From Ophioceras dolichostomum (lineage: Eukaryota; Ascomycota; Sordariomycetes; Magnaporthales; Ophioceraceae): a stretch of DNA of 64,000 nucleotides. The translations under genes and the position numbers were made by a program. The stretch is from the NCBI GenBank assembly GCA_003049485.1, contig PYST01000154.1, positions 26,945 through 90,944 of the forward strand, given 5' to 3'. Shown here piece by piece: positions 25,197 to 34,736 of this stretch (the stretch's first letter is position 1; every line of letters begins with the position of its first letter). A model generated the notes under the pieces. The model saw only the letters and a list, made by a program, of their open reading frames with translations. It did no database searches and was not told the DNA's origin.

Positions 25197-27617
25197 TAGC
25201 TGGTGCCTGTTCGTCTTTCCGAATCCGAACACGCCTGTGCTTTCTACCTCTGGGCATCTGACGTGACGCGGACTAACAAATCTTGCTGGATTTAGCCAGT
25301 TCTCGTCCATCACTCAGCGGCGCCGAGGATCATGACATAGTCGTGTTCCACATTTCAGGATGTGGATGCGCTTTGACCGAGCATCCGCAGCGGTCCAGAC
25401 CGGAAGCCAAGACCCAAGTCGGCATCGGGGCGTTCCCCAACCCGGAAACTAACACAGCACGGCCTTCATCTACTTGAGAGGTGGCGGTGGTTCCGGAACG
25501 CACATGATAATCAGTCTTCACGACGCCCCCTTCTCTTCACATCGAATGCTCGATTATTTGTCAAGAGCCAACCCCCCTAGTATCCCAAGATGCTACCAGT
25601 CTCACGGCTACAAACTCCGGTCATAGGAAGGCTGGAGATGGTCACGGTTGACGGCCTTACACTGTATGGCAGATCTGCAACTTGCTGGAAGCAAAGTAGA
25701 CCCGAGAAGGCGGGTTGCCCCGTCATCCCGTCGCCCATCAACATAAGAAAAAAGGGTATGCGCACTGAAGTCACTCCAAGACTCCACGTACCACTCTGTC
25801 GGAAAGCTACACATAAGCGCGCAAGAAACACCTTGGAGTCCTCGAGTAGCTTCAGTGTGCACACATCACATTCAAAGAAGCTAGCAAGCCAGCACGACTC
25901 AAGATCTCGATGAACGGACATGCGGGCGCTGGTCGAGAACTCCACCGATCTAGGTGAGAGACGTGACGCCCCCCCCCCCCCCNNNNNNNNNNNNNCCCCC
26001 CCCCCCGAGATCAGAGAGATCATCGATGGACTTCGAGCCCAAGCCATCGTTCCTACGTCAAGGTACGTTGCTATGGGACCAGACCCCTCTTGCAACGACA
26101 ACAGTAGATCGAATGCTTGCCCTGATAGGCCGAGACTCACCGCCTACCATGACTATGACAGCATCGATCGGATCCGAAAGACATGGACCCTTGCATGGAA
26201 CCACAAACAACCTTTCTTCTCGAAACCCTCATAGGGCTTACAAGTTACAACGGGCGGGAAGTCGGTGCAGCGAAAGGGCGAACGGCCATGACCTATGGAC
26301 CAAGAAACGCTCTCCTCTCGGGCGAGGCCTCAACAGTAATAATATGCTGTGGACTGTTGAGTCAAAGGTCTACATTCCTCTCGGACACCCCATCAAGGAC
26401 TGGTATACACTCGCCAAGAGGCGGCCACGCTAACCGGGAATCAGCACCAGGCGGCGTTGGGATGTCCCATTGTCGGTGTCCAGGAACAAGGTTGGACCGG
26501 AATCGGACCGGAGCCGGAGCGGAACTCGAACCGAACCATCTTTAAGCCGGATAAAGTTGCCGCCTCGTATCACCCCGCTTGAGCGGGCCGGCGCCGCTCG
26601 TCTCACCAGCAACGTCCTTTTCTCTCTCTAAGGTGACGGACTACTAACCCCCTTCCCCTTTCCCATCTTTGAAAGCCTTGGCTCAAGGGACTGGGCCCTT
26701 TCCGATTCAACCTGCTCGTGGATTTAGCGCCGGTGTTCTCCTGGCAGACGGGCTTGCTAGGTATCTTTAGATCTCATCACCATGGCGTTGTCTTGGATCA
26801 CTTATACTGATGGCAGTCTTCGAGCAGATGTCCCAAAGAGAGCGCTAGCTAGCGGTCCAAGTATACGGCTAGAGCAGCGCTATGGCGTCGTGGGAGATCT
26901 CGAGAGTGCCCGGAGCAGAGCCTGCACAGGGCACATGATGGGTGGCAGGAGCGGTTAAGATGGTTGTCGAGTCCACTCCGCAAGTGGCAGTCGTACAGCA
27001 GACCGAAACAATAGGTGTGGAAGAATCGAACTCTTCTCTTCGTATCCTGGCGAATACGATGTCTCCACGCTGGGTACCTGGCAGCCGCGCTCCAGACATC
27101 CATCCTCAACAAACAAGATGACGCTATGCCACTCGCGAATCAAACGAGGCGCGCCGCCTCCTCCGCGAAACAAGAGACCTGGCCAAGCGGTCATGTTATC
27201 ATCGAGCATGGGGCAACAGAAGATCCCACCTGCCTTGGTAGCGACTTCTCGCCGGCCATAAATCGGCGTGCTCGCAGCTCTGGGTTTCGGTGAACTTCTC
27301 TCTTCCCTTTCTATATGGTCCATTCTGCAGAGGAGACTGGTGAACGGTGGCCGACTCTGGGGCTGTGATGAAGCATCACAAACCGGGCCCAACACCACAC
27401 AAAAGGCTATCAAAGCTCGCTACAAGACCGCGATACTCAGCAAGAAGGAGGAAAACAGATACGGCAGATCAGCTCTTTTCGCTCCAGCCTATGAAGAGAA
27501 ATCCGGTCTCAGGTTCACTCTCGTTCACCAGACGCTGCTCGGCCATGTGCCATACAATATTTCTTTGCAATCACTTTATCATATGAATATACTCCGTCTC
27601 AGTCCCACTTTCTGAAG
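25197..27617. other. Gene-free, possibly degenerate region with assembly gap
   Basis: No supported gene. Frames on both strands are broken and lack recognisable motifs. The region includes the gap at 25983-25995. It may contain decayed coding or repeat sequence, but I could not assign any part to a transposon family. The last part is the promoter region of the laccase gene. Confidence 0.4.
25969..26008. other. Assembly gap of 13 N within poly-C
   Basis: Fourteen C, thirteen N (25983-25995) and thirteen C. The true length of this homopolymer is unknown, so any frame crossing it is unreliable. Sequencing drop-out at a long G/C homopolymer is the simplest explanation. Confidence 0.95.
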
Positions 27618-30263
27618 ATGCGTCACTCGTTTTTATTCCTCCTCCTCAGCGCCAGCCTCGGGCAGTACCCGGTTCCAGTCCACTCGCTCTTCTCATCGTG
27701 GAGCAGCATGTTCGGTGGACTCCTCCAGGAACGATGCGAGTTCAACTCGGCGAGCTCGCCGTCGTGCTGGGGCGACTTCGACCTATCGACCAACTACTAC
27801 GAGCATGGTCCAGACACGGGTGTCATTCGGGAGTACTGGTTCGACGTGGTCAACTCCACCATGGCCCCTGATGGTGTTGAGCGCATGGCTCTGTCCATCA
27901 ACGGCAGCATCCCCGGACCGACCATCATCGCGGACTGGGGGGACACTATCGGTGAGTGCCGGAAGACATGCATGGGAGGCATGGGAGGCATTGGACACAC
28001 TAGACGGGCCCAAATTCCATCGTTTCCATGCACCTTACCCCCTTTCACAAGGATGAGACCCATAGAAGACCCATTAGCTAACTCTAGCCGAATCAAACAA
28101 GTCGTCCACGTCCACAACGCGCTCGAGAACAACGGCACAAGTCTGCACTTCCACGGAGTCCGCCAGAACTACACGAGCCACATGGACGGCGTCTCGGCCA
28201 TCACCCAGTGTCCAGTGACTCCCGGCCAGACGATGACATACAGATTCAAAGCGACGCAATATGGAACCTCTTGGTACCACAGCCACTTCCAAATCCAGGC
28301 CTGGTAGGTCGCTGCGCCCCTCACCTTTCTGTTCTGTCTGTCTCACCCCTACCGCTCCTACAGCTACGTCGTCGTTGCCTATCTGTCTCTCGACTACTAA
28401 CCAAACGCTCCCTCCCCTCCCTTGTCTCTCCCTCGTCCTCCAGGAACGGCATCTTCGGCGGCCTAATAATCAACGGCCCAACCTCGGCGCCCTACGACGA
28501 GGACCTCGGCACGCTCATCCTGTCCGACTGGTTCCACCAGCCGGTGGACCAGCTCCTCGCGGGGGCGTCGGCCCCTGGAAGCGGCCCGCCCGTGGCCGAC
28601 AACGGACTCATCAACGGCACCAACGTCCTCGGAGACCCGCCCGTCGGCAAGAGGTTCGAGATGGTCTTCAAGCCGGGCGTGCGGTACCGCATCCGGCTCG
28701 TGAACGGTGCCATCGACACCATGTTCCGCTTCATGATCGACGGCCACAACCTGACGGTGATGTCGACCGACTTCGTGCCCATCCACCCTTACACGGCGAC
28801 GTCCATCAACATCGCCATCGGCCAGCGCTACGACCTCGTAGTCACCGCCGACGCGTCTGGGGGCCAGGGTTCGGGCCCCGCAGCCGACGGTGGTGATGGT
28901 GGTGGGTCAGGAGGGTCAGGAGGGGCGCCCAGCTTCTGGCTGCGCGCCATCCCCGTCGGCAGCTGCGGGAGCGACCACGAGAACGCGGCGAACATAATGG
29001 GAATCGTGCACTACGATCTAGGTGCTGCTGGTGGTGCTGCCGGCGGGAGCAGTAGGAGGAGGGGAGAGCCGAAGTCCAAGATGTGGAGCTACCTGGACGA
29101 GTGCACGGACGAGGACCCGGCGTACCTCGTGCCGTCGCTCCCCGTGGACGTGGGCGAGCCGGGCCGGACGCAGCCCGTGGCCGTGGGGCTGCGGGTCCTA
29201 GACGGCTTCTACAAGTGGACGCTGAACGGGGACATGTTCAGGTCCAATTGGCGGCGCCCGACCATCCAGCGGGCGATCGCGGGGAATAACACGTGGGAGG
29301 AGGGGCAGCAGGTTGTCGAGCTGCCGCAGTCGAACGAGTGGGTTTACTTTGTTGTTGAGAATAGTGGACTGGTGAGTTCATATGATGAAAACAAAGCATG
29401 CCTGGCCTAGCCGCTCCCATCCCCATTCCCATCGCCTCCCTCAAAATCACCCAACGCACCACCGCCATAGGTGTTTTTGTTTGTTTATTTTTGCCCTCCC
29501 CAAGAGGCGTATTCGATTCCGTCACCTCTCTGTCAACGAGCGAGCGAGCAGCAGCTAACATGACGTCCACGAAACAAAACAACAACAATAATAATAACAG
29601 GACCATCCTTTGCACTTACACGGCCATGACGTTCACATCCTCGCCCAAGACATCGGGAACTACACCGATGCGGTGAAGCTCAACCGCGTGAACCCTCCCC
29701 GCCGAGACGTCGCCATGCTCCCCGCCAACGGGTTCCTCGTGCTGGCCTTCCGGACGGATAATCCGGGCGTGTGGCTGATGCACTGTCATGTACGTGTCGT
29801 TCTTTTCCCCTTTTCTCTCTCTTCGTCATCATTTCTCATCTTCCACCCTTGGGACCACCGCCACTATAATTTCACCTGGGCATGATCAAGGTGATGATGG
29901 TGATGATGATAAATGAGGCAATGCACCACAGCAGAACCTTCCGAGTGGACGAGACAATCATGTTTTCCGAAAAGAACACGCTAATTTCTTTTGTTTTTTT
30001 TGTTTTTCTCAACGATCGAGTCGACGACGACAACGACGACGACAAAGAGAGAGGAGAGAGGAGAGGCTAACAGGTGTGTTTGTGTGTACAAACAAAACAA
30101 AACACAACAGATCGGTTGGCACTCAACGCAGGGCTTCGCGCTTCAGCTCGTCGAGCGGATGTCCGAGATCACGGCGAACACGACCCTGATGGGCGAGTGC
30201 TGCCAGAACTGGGAGAAGTTCGCAAAGGCTAGGGGCTTGAGGGATGATGGTTCTGGTCTTTGA
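27618..30263 (+). CDS. Ascomycete laccase-type multicopper oxidase, secreted
   Basis: Five exons: 27618-27951, 28102-28303, 28444-29371, 29601-29789 and 30111-30263; 601 aa, phases agree throughout. The protein starts with a hydrophobic signal peptide. Residues after about 38 show the ascomycete laccase pattern with Cys, SCW and a tyrosine-rich strand. All four copper signatures are present: L1 LHFHG (His127, His129), L2 WYHSH (His171, His173), L3 HPLHLHGHD (about 490-498) and L4 HCHIGWH (His549, Cys550, His551, His555). The T1 axial position, ten residues after Cys550, is Phe560, which in laccases goes with a higher redox potential. The C-terminus ends DDGSGL, like the DSGL plug of ascomycete laccases. 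A Gly-rich insertion (GGDGGGSGGSGG) lies in domain 2. Laccases oxidise phenols, lignin fragments or pigment precursors while reducing oxygen to water; the natural substrate cannot be told from sequence. Intron 1 uses an AAG acceptor. Confidence 0.93.
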
Positions 30264-30787
30264 ATAACCTACCCACTTATCTTACCTAGGTCCCTTACCT
30301 ACCACCTACCTTACCGTAGGTACTTTCTTGAGGGTGTCTTGTTTGTCTGTCTGTCTGTCTGTCTGTCTGGTTGGCTGGCTGACTGAAGGCCCTAGAGGAG
30401 AGGCACGCTAGCCTTAGGCAGTATATCGGGCAGACAAGAGAGACGGAGAGGGCAGCCGCAGAGGACAACGTGGGCTAGACGTAGGAGAAGAAAGAAACCC
30501 AACTCTAAAAAATCTTGGGGGCTCTGGCAATGGCTTGTCTATCTGTCTGTCTTGTCTGTCTGGCTTACTGCCTGCCTGTCTGTCCTCTGGTGGTGTGTCT
30601 TGGGGTTTAGATTTGGTTGAAAGAACGATGGTGATTAAAAAAAAATTACTTTCCGCTCCTAAATTCCCAACATCGCTACCCGGCAAAGGTGGGGGGGGGG
30701 AGCCTTTTATGAATTTTCCATATCCGACAGCTCAATCCTCCTGAACTGTTGCAGCTCTTCTGCCGTCGCGGGCGTGTAAGTGACGTC
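30264..30787. other. Convergent intergenic region
   Basis: The 3' ends of the laccase (plus) and the Lys-Arg-rich secreted protein (minus) face each other here. It holds CCTACC/TAGGTA clusters at 30270-30325, a (GTCT)n run at 30345-30369 and a second degenerate TCTG-rich run near 30540-30585. No gene is visible. Confidence 0.6.
30345..30369. repeat. (GTCT)n microsatellite
   Basis: About six copies of GTCT in the 3' region of the laccase gene. It is a simple repeat with no evident function. Confidence 0.85.
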
Positions 30788-32326
30788 TCACCGACCGGGC
30801 CCGTAGTCTTCTCCGCCCTCCGTATCCCACTTCAGCCACCATTTCTCTCCAGGTGCGTAATCAACCCCGAAGTGCCGCAGTGGCTCCTCTGGTATCGGTA
30901 CTCCCGTGGCCTTCCAGCGTCGGAAGATGATGGATTCGAACAGCTCCCAGAAGTTTGCTTCGTTCCCTGTGAGATTGTACAGGTCGTCTCGCCAATCCCG
31001 CTTGGTCTTGAGCTTGTTGATGATGGTGGCGGTGGTTGCATAGTCATCATCGACATCGACACTCCTGTCCGTAGGCTTCGCCCTTGTAGTACGCCTCCAC
31101 GCGCCATTGAGCGGGTCGAAGCCAGTGTAGATGATCTCATGCCACCGGGGGTTCTCTGGGTCGTATTCGGCCAGCCCTATCGTCGTCGGCTTGCCGATGA
31201 TAGAGCCTCCTACGGCGTCGTCGGGGAGCTGCGAAGTAGGGGGCCTCTTGAGCCCATCCAAAGGTTTGAAGAGAGGCCCATGTTGGGGTTTCAAGATAGG
31301 CCCATCCAAAGGTTTGAAGAAGATAGGTGGTGTTTTCTTGTTGGAGCGTTTCTCGAGCTGCCGTTGGAACTCCTTGATGTCGTCGAGATCCCTGATGTCT
31401 CTGCTGGTGGATGGGGGGATCTCCTGCTGCTGCTGTTTCTGCTTCTGCCTCTCGTGCTCCATCTTCTGCTGGTACGCGTTCTCAAGCGTCATGACGTGCA
31501 TGTAGATCTCCTCTGGAGCGGCGGTGAGGATGGGAGAGGCGGCCCGCTTGGCCTTGGGCTTGTGAGCAGAGATCACGCCGGTCCCCTCGTGCTCGTACCC
31601 CGGAAGCGAACCATCAAGGTATGGCGGGAGAAACTCTGCCACCTCTGGGGGGTAAACAGGGGTCACAGGGACCACATCGGTCTCCACGTCCTCGTCCTCC
31701 AGAAGCGAACCATCAAAGAGGTATGGCGGGAGACCGTACTCTGGCCAGTTTACATCAAAGGGGTCCCTTCTGGGGTCCAATCGCTTGGTCACCAACTTGC
31801 GCCTCTGCCGCCGCGAGAGCCGCCTCGTCGTCTTCGGCTCCTCCGCGGCGGACACGACAACGCCCGGCGTGGCCCCATCGACCTCGAGGTGGCGGTAGAT
31901 GGTGGGCAGCTCTTCGTCGCGGGCCCGTTTGGGGGGATCATCCCAGTGCTCCCACGGGTAGTCTGGCCCTTTGTCGACCTCCTCGGGCTCGGCGTTGATG
32001 ACGACGGGGACGCTGAAGGGCGTGGTGACGTTGATGGTGGTGGTCACGTTGAAGGTCACGTTGCCGTACGTGGTCGAGTTGGCGGGAACGGTGAAGATGG
32101 CTGCCTTGGGCCTCGGGTCCGGAGTGACTGGGTGGTCTTGCTCCCACATCCCCTGGGCCTGGACGCCTGCGGTGGGCTCGTCGATGAAGCCTTTGCCTCT
32201 CTTGGAGAGGCTCTCGAGGTGGGGCACCACGGCGCTGGCCGCAGGATCTATCTCGGCGATGAGGGCAGGCAGCGCCTGGACGGGCGCCGCCGCCAGGAGG
32301 GCTGCAGCGATCTGGATGGCGAGCAT
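30788..32326 (-). CDS. Secreted cysteine-free protein with seven Lys-Arg sites
   Basis: Single exon, 512 aa from the ATG at 32326. I chose this start because it opens directly into a signal peptide (MLAIQIAAALLAAAPVQALP); the frame stays open to 32566, but that part is not signal-like. The mature part has no cysteine. Kex2-type Lys-Arg pairs sit at 42-43, 133-134, 181-182, 260-261, 326-327, 360-361 and 442-443, with further Arg-Arg pairs. N-glycosylation sequons cluster at residues 82-102. Short internal repeats occur: LPPYLFDGSL (199-208) versus LPPYLDGSL (233-241), and FKPLDG at 337-342 and 354-359. A Gln/Lys-rich helical stretch spans about 285-330. The C-terminal 60 residues are rich in Trp and aromatic residues (NFWELFESIIFRRW, KWWLKW). 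I know no matching family. It could be a precursor cleaved into peptides or simply a propeptide-bearing secreted protein. A 690-codon antisense frame overlaps it and is rejected. Confidence 0.75.
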   Translation of the reverse strand: MLAIQIAAALLAAAPVQALPALIAEIDPAASAVVPHLESLSKRGKGFIDEPTAGVQAQGMWEQDHPVTPDPRPKAAIFTVPANSTTYGNVTFNVTTTINVTTPFSVPVVINAEPEEVDKGPDYPWEHWDDPPKRARDEELPTIYRHLEVDGATPGVVVSAAEEPKTTRRLSRRQRRKLVTKRLDPRRDPFDVNWPEYGLPPYLFDGSLLEDEDVETDVVPVTPVYPPEVAEFLPPYLDGSLPGYEHEGTGVISAHKPKAKRAASPILTAAPEEIYMHVMTLENAYQQKMEHERQKQKQQQQEIPPSTSRDIRDLDDIKEFQRQLEKRSNKKTPPIFFKPLDGPILKPQHGPLFKPLDGLKRPPTSQLPDDAVGGSIIGKPTTIGLAEYDPENPRWHEIIYTGFDPLNGAWRRTTRAKPTDRSVDVDDDYATTATIINKLKTKRDWRDDLYNLTGNEANFWELFESIIFRRWKATGVPIPEEPLRHFGVDYAPGEKWWLKWDTEGGEDYGPGR

Positions 32327-34736
32327 TATGGGCCTGTCAGATCTGGGCAAACAGAAGTGGCTCGCAATGTGGTTGGAGCGATAGTCCATAGAAGGTTCGG
32401 GGTTGAAAGAGATCGGGTCCAGAAGGGGGAGGGCAGAACTGGAGGTCCATCTATTATATACGAAGGTTCGAGCCTTTCCTGTGTTGACGCGCGGGCGCAA
32501 AATCTTTGTTCTCGACCTCGTCATGGACTCCTCAGACTTTGGCTGGATATATATGTTTTCCAACACGCCATCATCATAGACTACAGCGTGACAGCGCAGA
32601 GGCCTCCCACTCCTAACGGTAAATTAGTCGCCGACGACATCGATCGATTTAGGACTCCAGTGTCCCACTATCCTCTCCCTCTCCTTTGTTGTTTAAGGCG
32701 GTCCAGATGCACTTCGGTAACCGGGCGCCACCAATGTCGCATACGTAGACGAAACTGCCGAATAGGAGGCTTCCATAACAGTTCCATTTCGCCACGGGCT
32801 GGCCTTATGGCACGAAGGTAGCCCATTGATATCGGAGGGTAATGATCTGGAACGAAGAGGTTCGTGAGTGAGTTTCATCGACTGCTTCAACAATATCTCT
32901 CAGTCAGCCCCCACTGTTCCTACCGAAAGTGTCTCACCACTTCGATGTGATAGCTAACCTACCTAGAGGTCCTCGTGCGTTGATGTTGGTGTTGACGACT
33001 CCTTACAAGTAGATGTTTTCATCTTGCCCCTCGGTCTCCTGCAGACAAGCATCACGCCTCCGTCTGTGAGAGTCGGGCGCGCCACAATGTCATCGTCATC
33101 GACGACATACTTGAGGGGCCATGGGGAGCATCGATAAGCTCTAATACCCAGCGCCCCGACCACAGCGGCTTCGATTAGCGGACTCGAGCGGCTAGTCACC
33201 ATAGGAGACTGCATGCATGCAAAAGATGATCCGCCATGTTGATCCGAAGAGCTCTCTCGGCCCTAGCAATGTCCCGACGCGCGCTGTCAGCTTCTTGAAT
33301 CTTCCTACCCTTGGGAGCGAGAATGTTTCTGCATTCATTTGGAGAGAGAAACGGAAGCACCCATATGCAGTACAGACCTGGAGTCGATTCCAAACTGGCG
33401 ATCAGAGATCGTGATTCCTCACGCACTTGTGATTGCTCTGAATTGGACGAATTCTTGCCCGATAGCCAGTTGGGCCGTTTTCGATGGTGTGGTGGGTGGC
33501 CAGGAAGAAGGCCTCTGCAATCATGGAAACAGCCCACGGAGCGGCCCAGCTTTGCTCTTTCCTTCATGTCATCATTTCACGTTGAATGCTGCATCGTCAG
33601 AGTAGAAAAGCACCGGACGTGCGTGTGCGCCACGCCGTCATGGAAATTTGCTGTTACCGGGCTTTCGTTTGCGACGGGAGAATTGATCTAGTGCCAGACG
33701 TCGAGTTAGGGTTGAATGGAGCTAGGATTTGGGTGCGGACCTCTCTCACCTTCATGCTCCTTCCCTGAAAATATCAGACGCACGCGGATGAAGCCCGCAC
33801 AAACAGACCGTACCCAATTCGACCAACCTACGCAACCTCGACCTTTTCCCCCGCCCCCGCAGCCTACCCCCGGCGGCATTCCGTTGTATGGAATAACGCC
33901 GAAATCCAGGGAAGTAGATGACTCCTTCACGATCCTCTATTCTTGTTTAAGGCTGATCTTTCTTGGCCGGCCTCAATTACGGTCAACCAACGCGGCCCTT
34001 CACGGACGTGCCCGGTTGGAGCTATGGGCCTGGATAGTGGTCACCCTCCGGGTCGGGTCACGATGGCCGGTACCCCGAGAGTGCATGGGCCGCCTCCGGG
34101 TCTGGCAGCGGTCAGAAGGAGTCATGAACCTCCCCCTTGCCTTACCTAGAACAGCCTTGACTTCTCTGCGGTCTCGGCGATAGCCCCGTCAGCTGCTCTT
34201 TTCTTCTTCGAATTACTCATCGTCCACGATCGGGGACTGGCAAGGCTAGGGCAACAGCAAGCAAGCTTCACGGAGAATCGTCCTGGCCGGGCTCCTGGCC
34301 CAGGGAGAATGACGCACCGACAATCACCTGTGCGGGCACAAGAACAACCTTGCATACAGAGCCAGCGTCGACGTTGCATTTGGGGGTTTCGGGCATAGCA
34401 AGATGCCTCTTCGGAGGAGAGAAATGACATTCACCGGCCATGTCGGTCCGGGCCCTGGTGATGGTGACTAGTAGACGAGACGAGACGAGACTACGGGCGG
34501 CCTCATACCACAGAAAGATAAGGAAAGACACAGACAGGAGAGAAGAATGAATATAAAAGGTTCCTAATTCCACGCAGCAATCTCCCCCGTGTGTCTGGGC
34601 CTAGTCGCCCTCGAGCTATCTATTGGTCTCGCTCTCGGAATACCCCCTATCCTATTCTCTACTGCCCCTTTCTCTCTTCGTATCCTTGACCCGACGAGCG
34701 CCACCGACAGCTCTGGGACGAGCTAACTCCCTAACC
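32327..34736. other. Intergenic between divergent secreted-protein genes
   Basis: About 2.4 kb upstream of both the minus-strand secreted protein and the plus-strand protease. A CCTACCTA motif lies at 32958-32965. A possible broken minus-strand coding remnant is listed separately at 32963-33567. I see nothing else that I can support. Confidence 0.45.
32963..33567 (-). pseudogene. Possible frameshifted gene remnant
   Basis: Two overlapping minus-strand frames, 33567-33196 and 33214-32963, read like pieces of one protein. The first contains STPGLYCIWVLPFLSPNECR and RRDIARAERALRIN; the second contains SPLIEAAVVGALGIRAYRC and LKYVVDDDDIVARPTL. The frames swap at an ATGC tandem (GCATGCATGC, 33211-33220), where a slippage indel would be expected. 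I recognise no family, and there is no clear start codon context or splice pair. It could equally be chance. Confidence 0.18.

Noticed and set aside
25577..26140. 187-codon minus-strand frame
   Set aside because: It crosses the N gap of unknown length, so the frame is not trustworthy, and no motif is present.
30749..32821. 690-codon plus-strand frame as the real gene
   Set aside because: The opposite strand has a clean signal peptide, N-glycosylation sequons and sensible composition, whereas this frame lacks any such feature; kept only as a low-interest observation.
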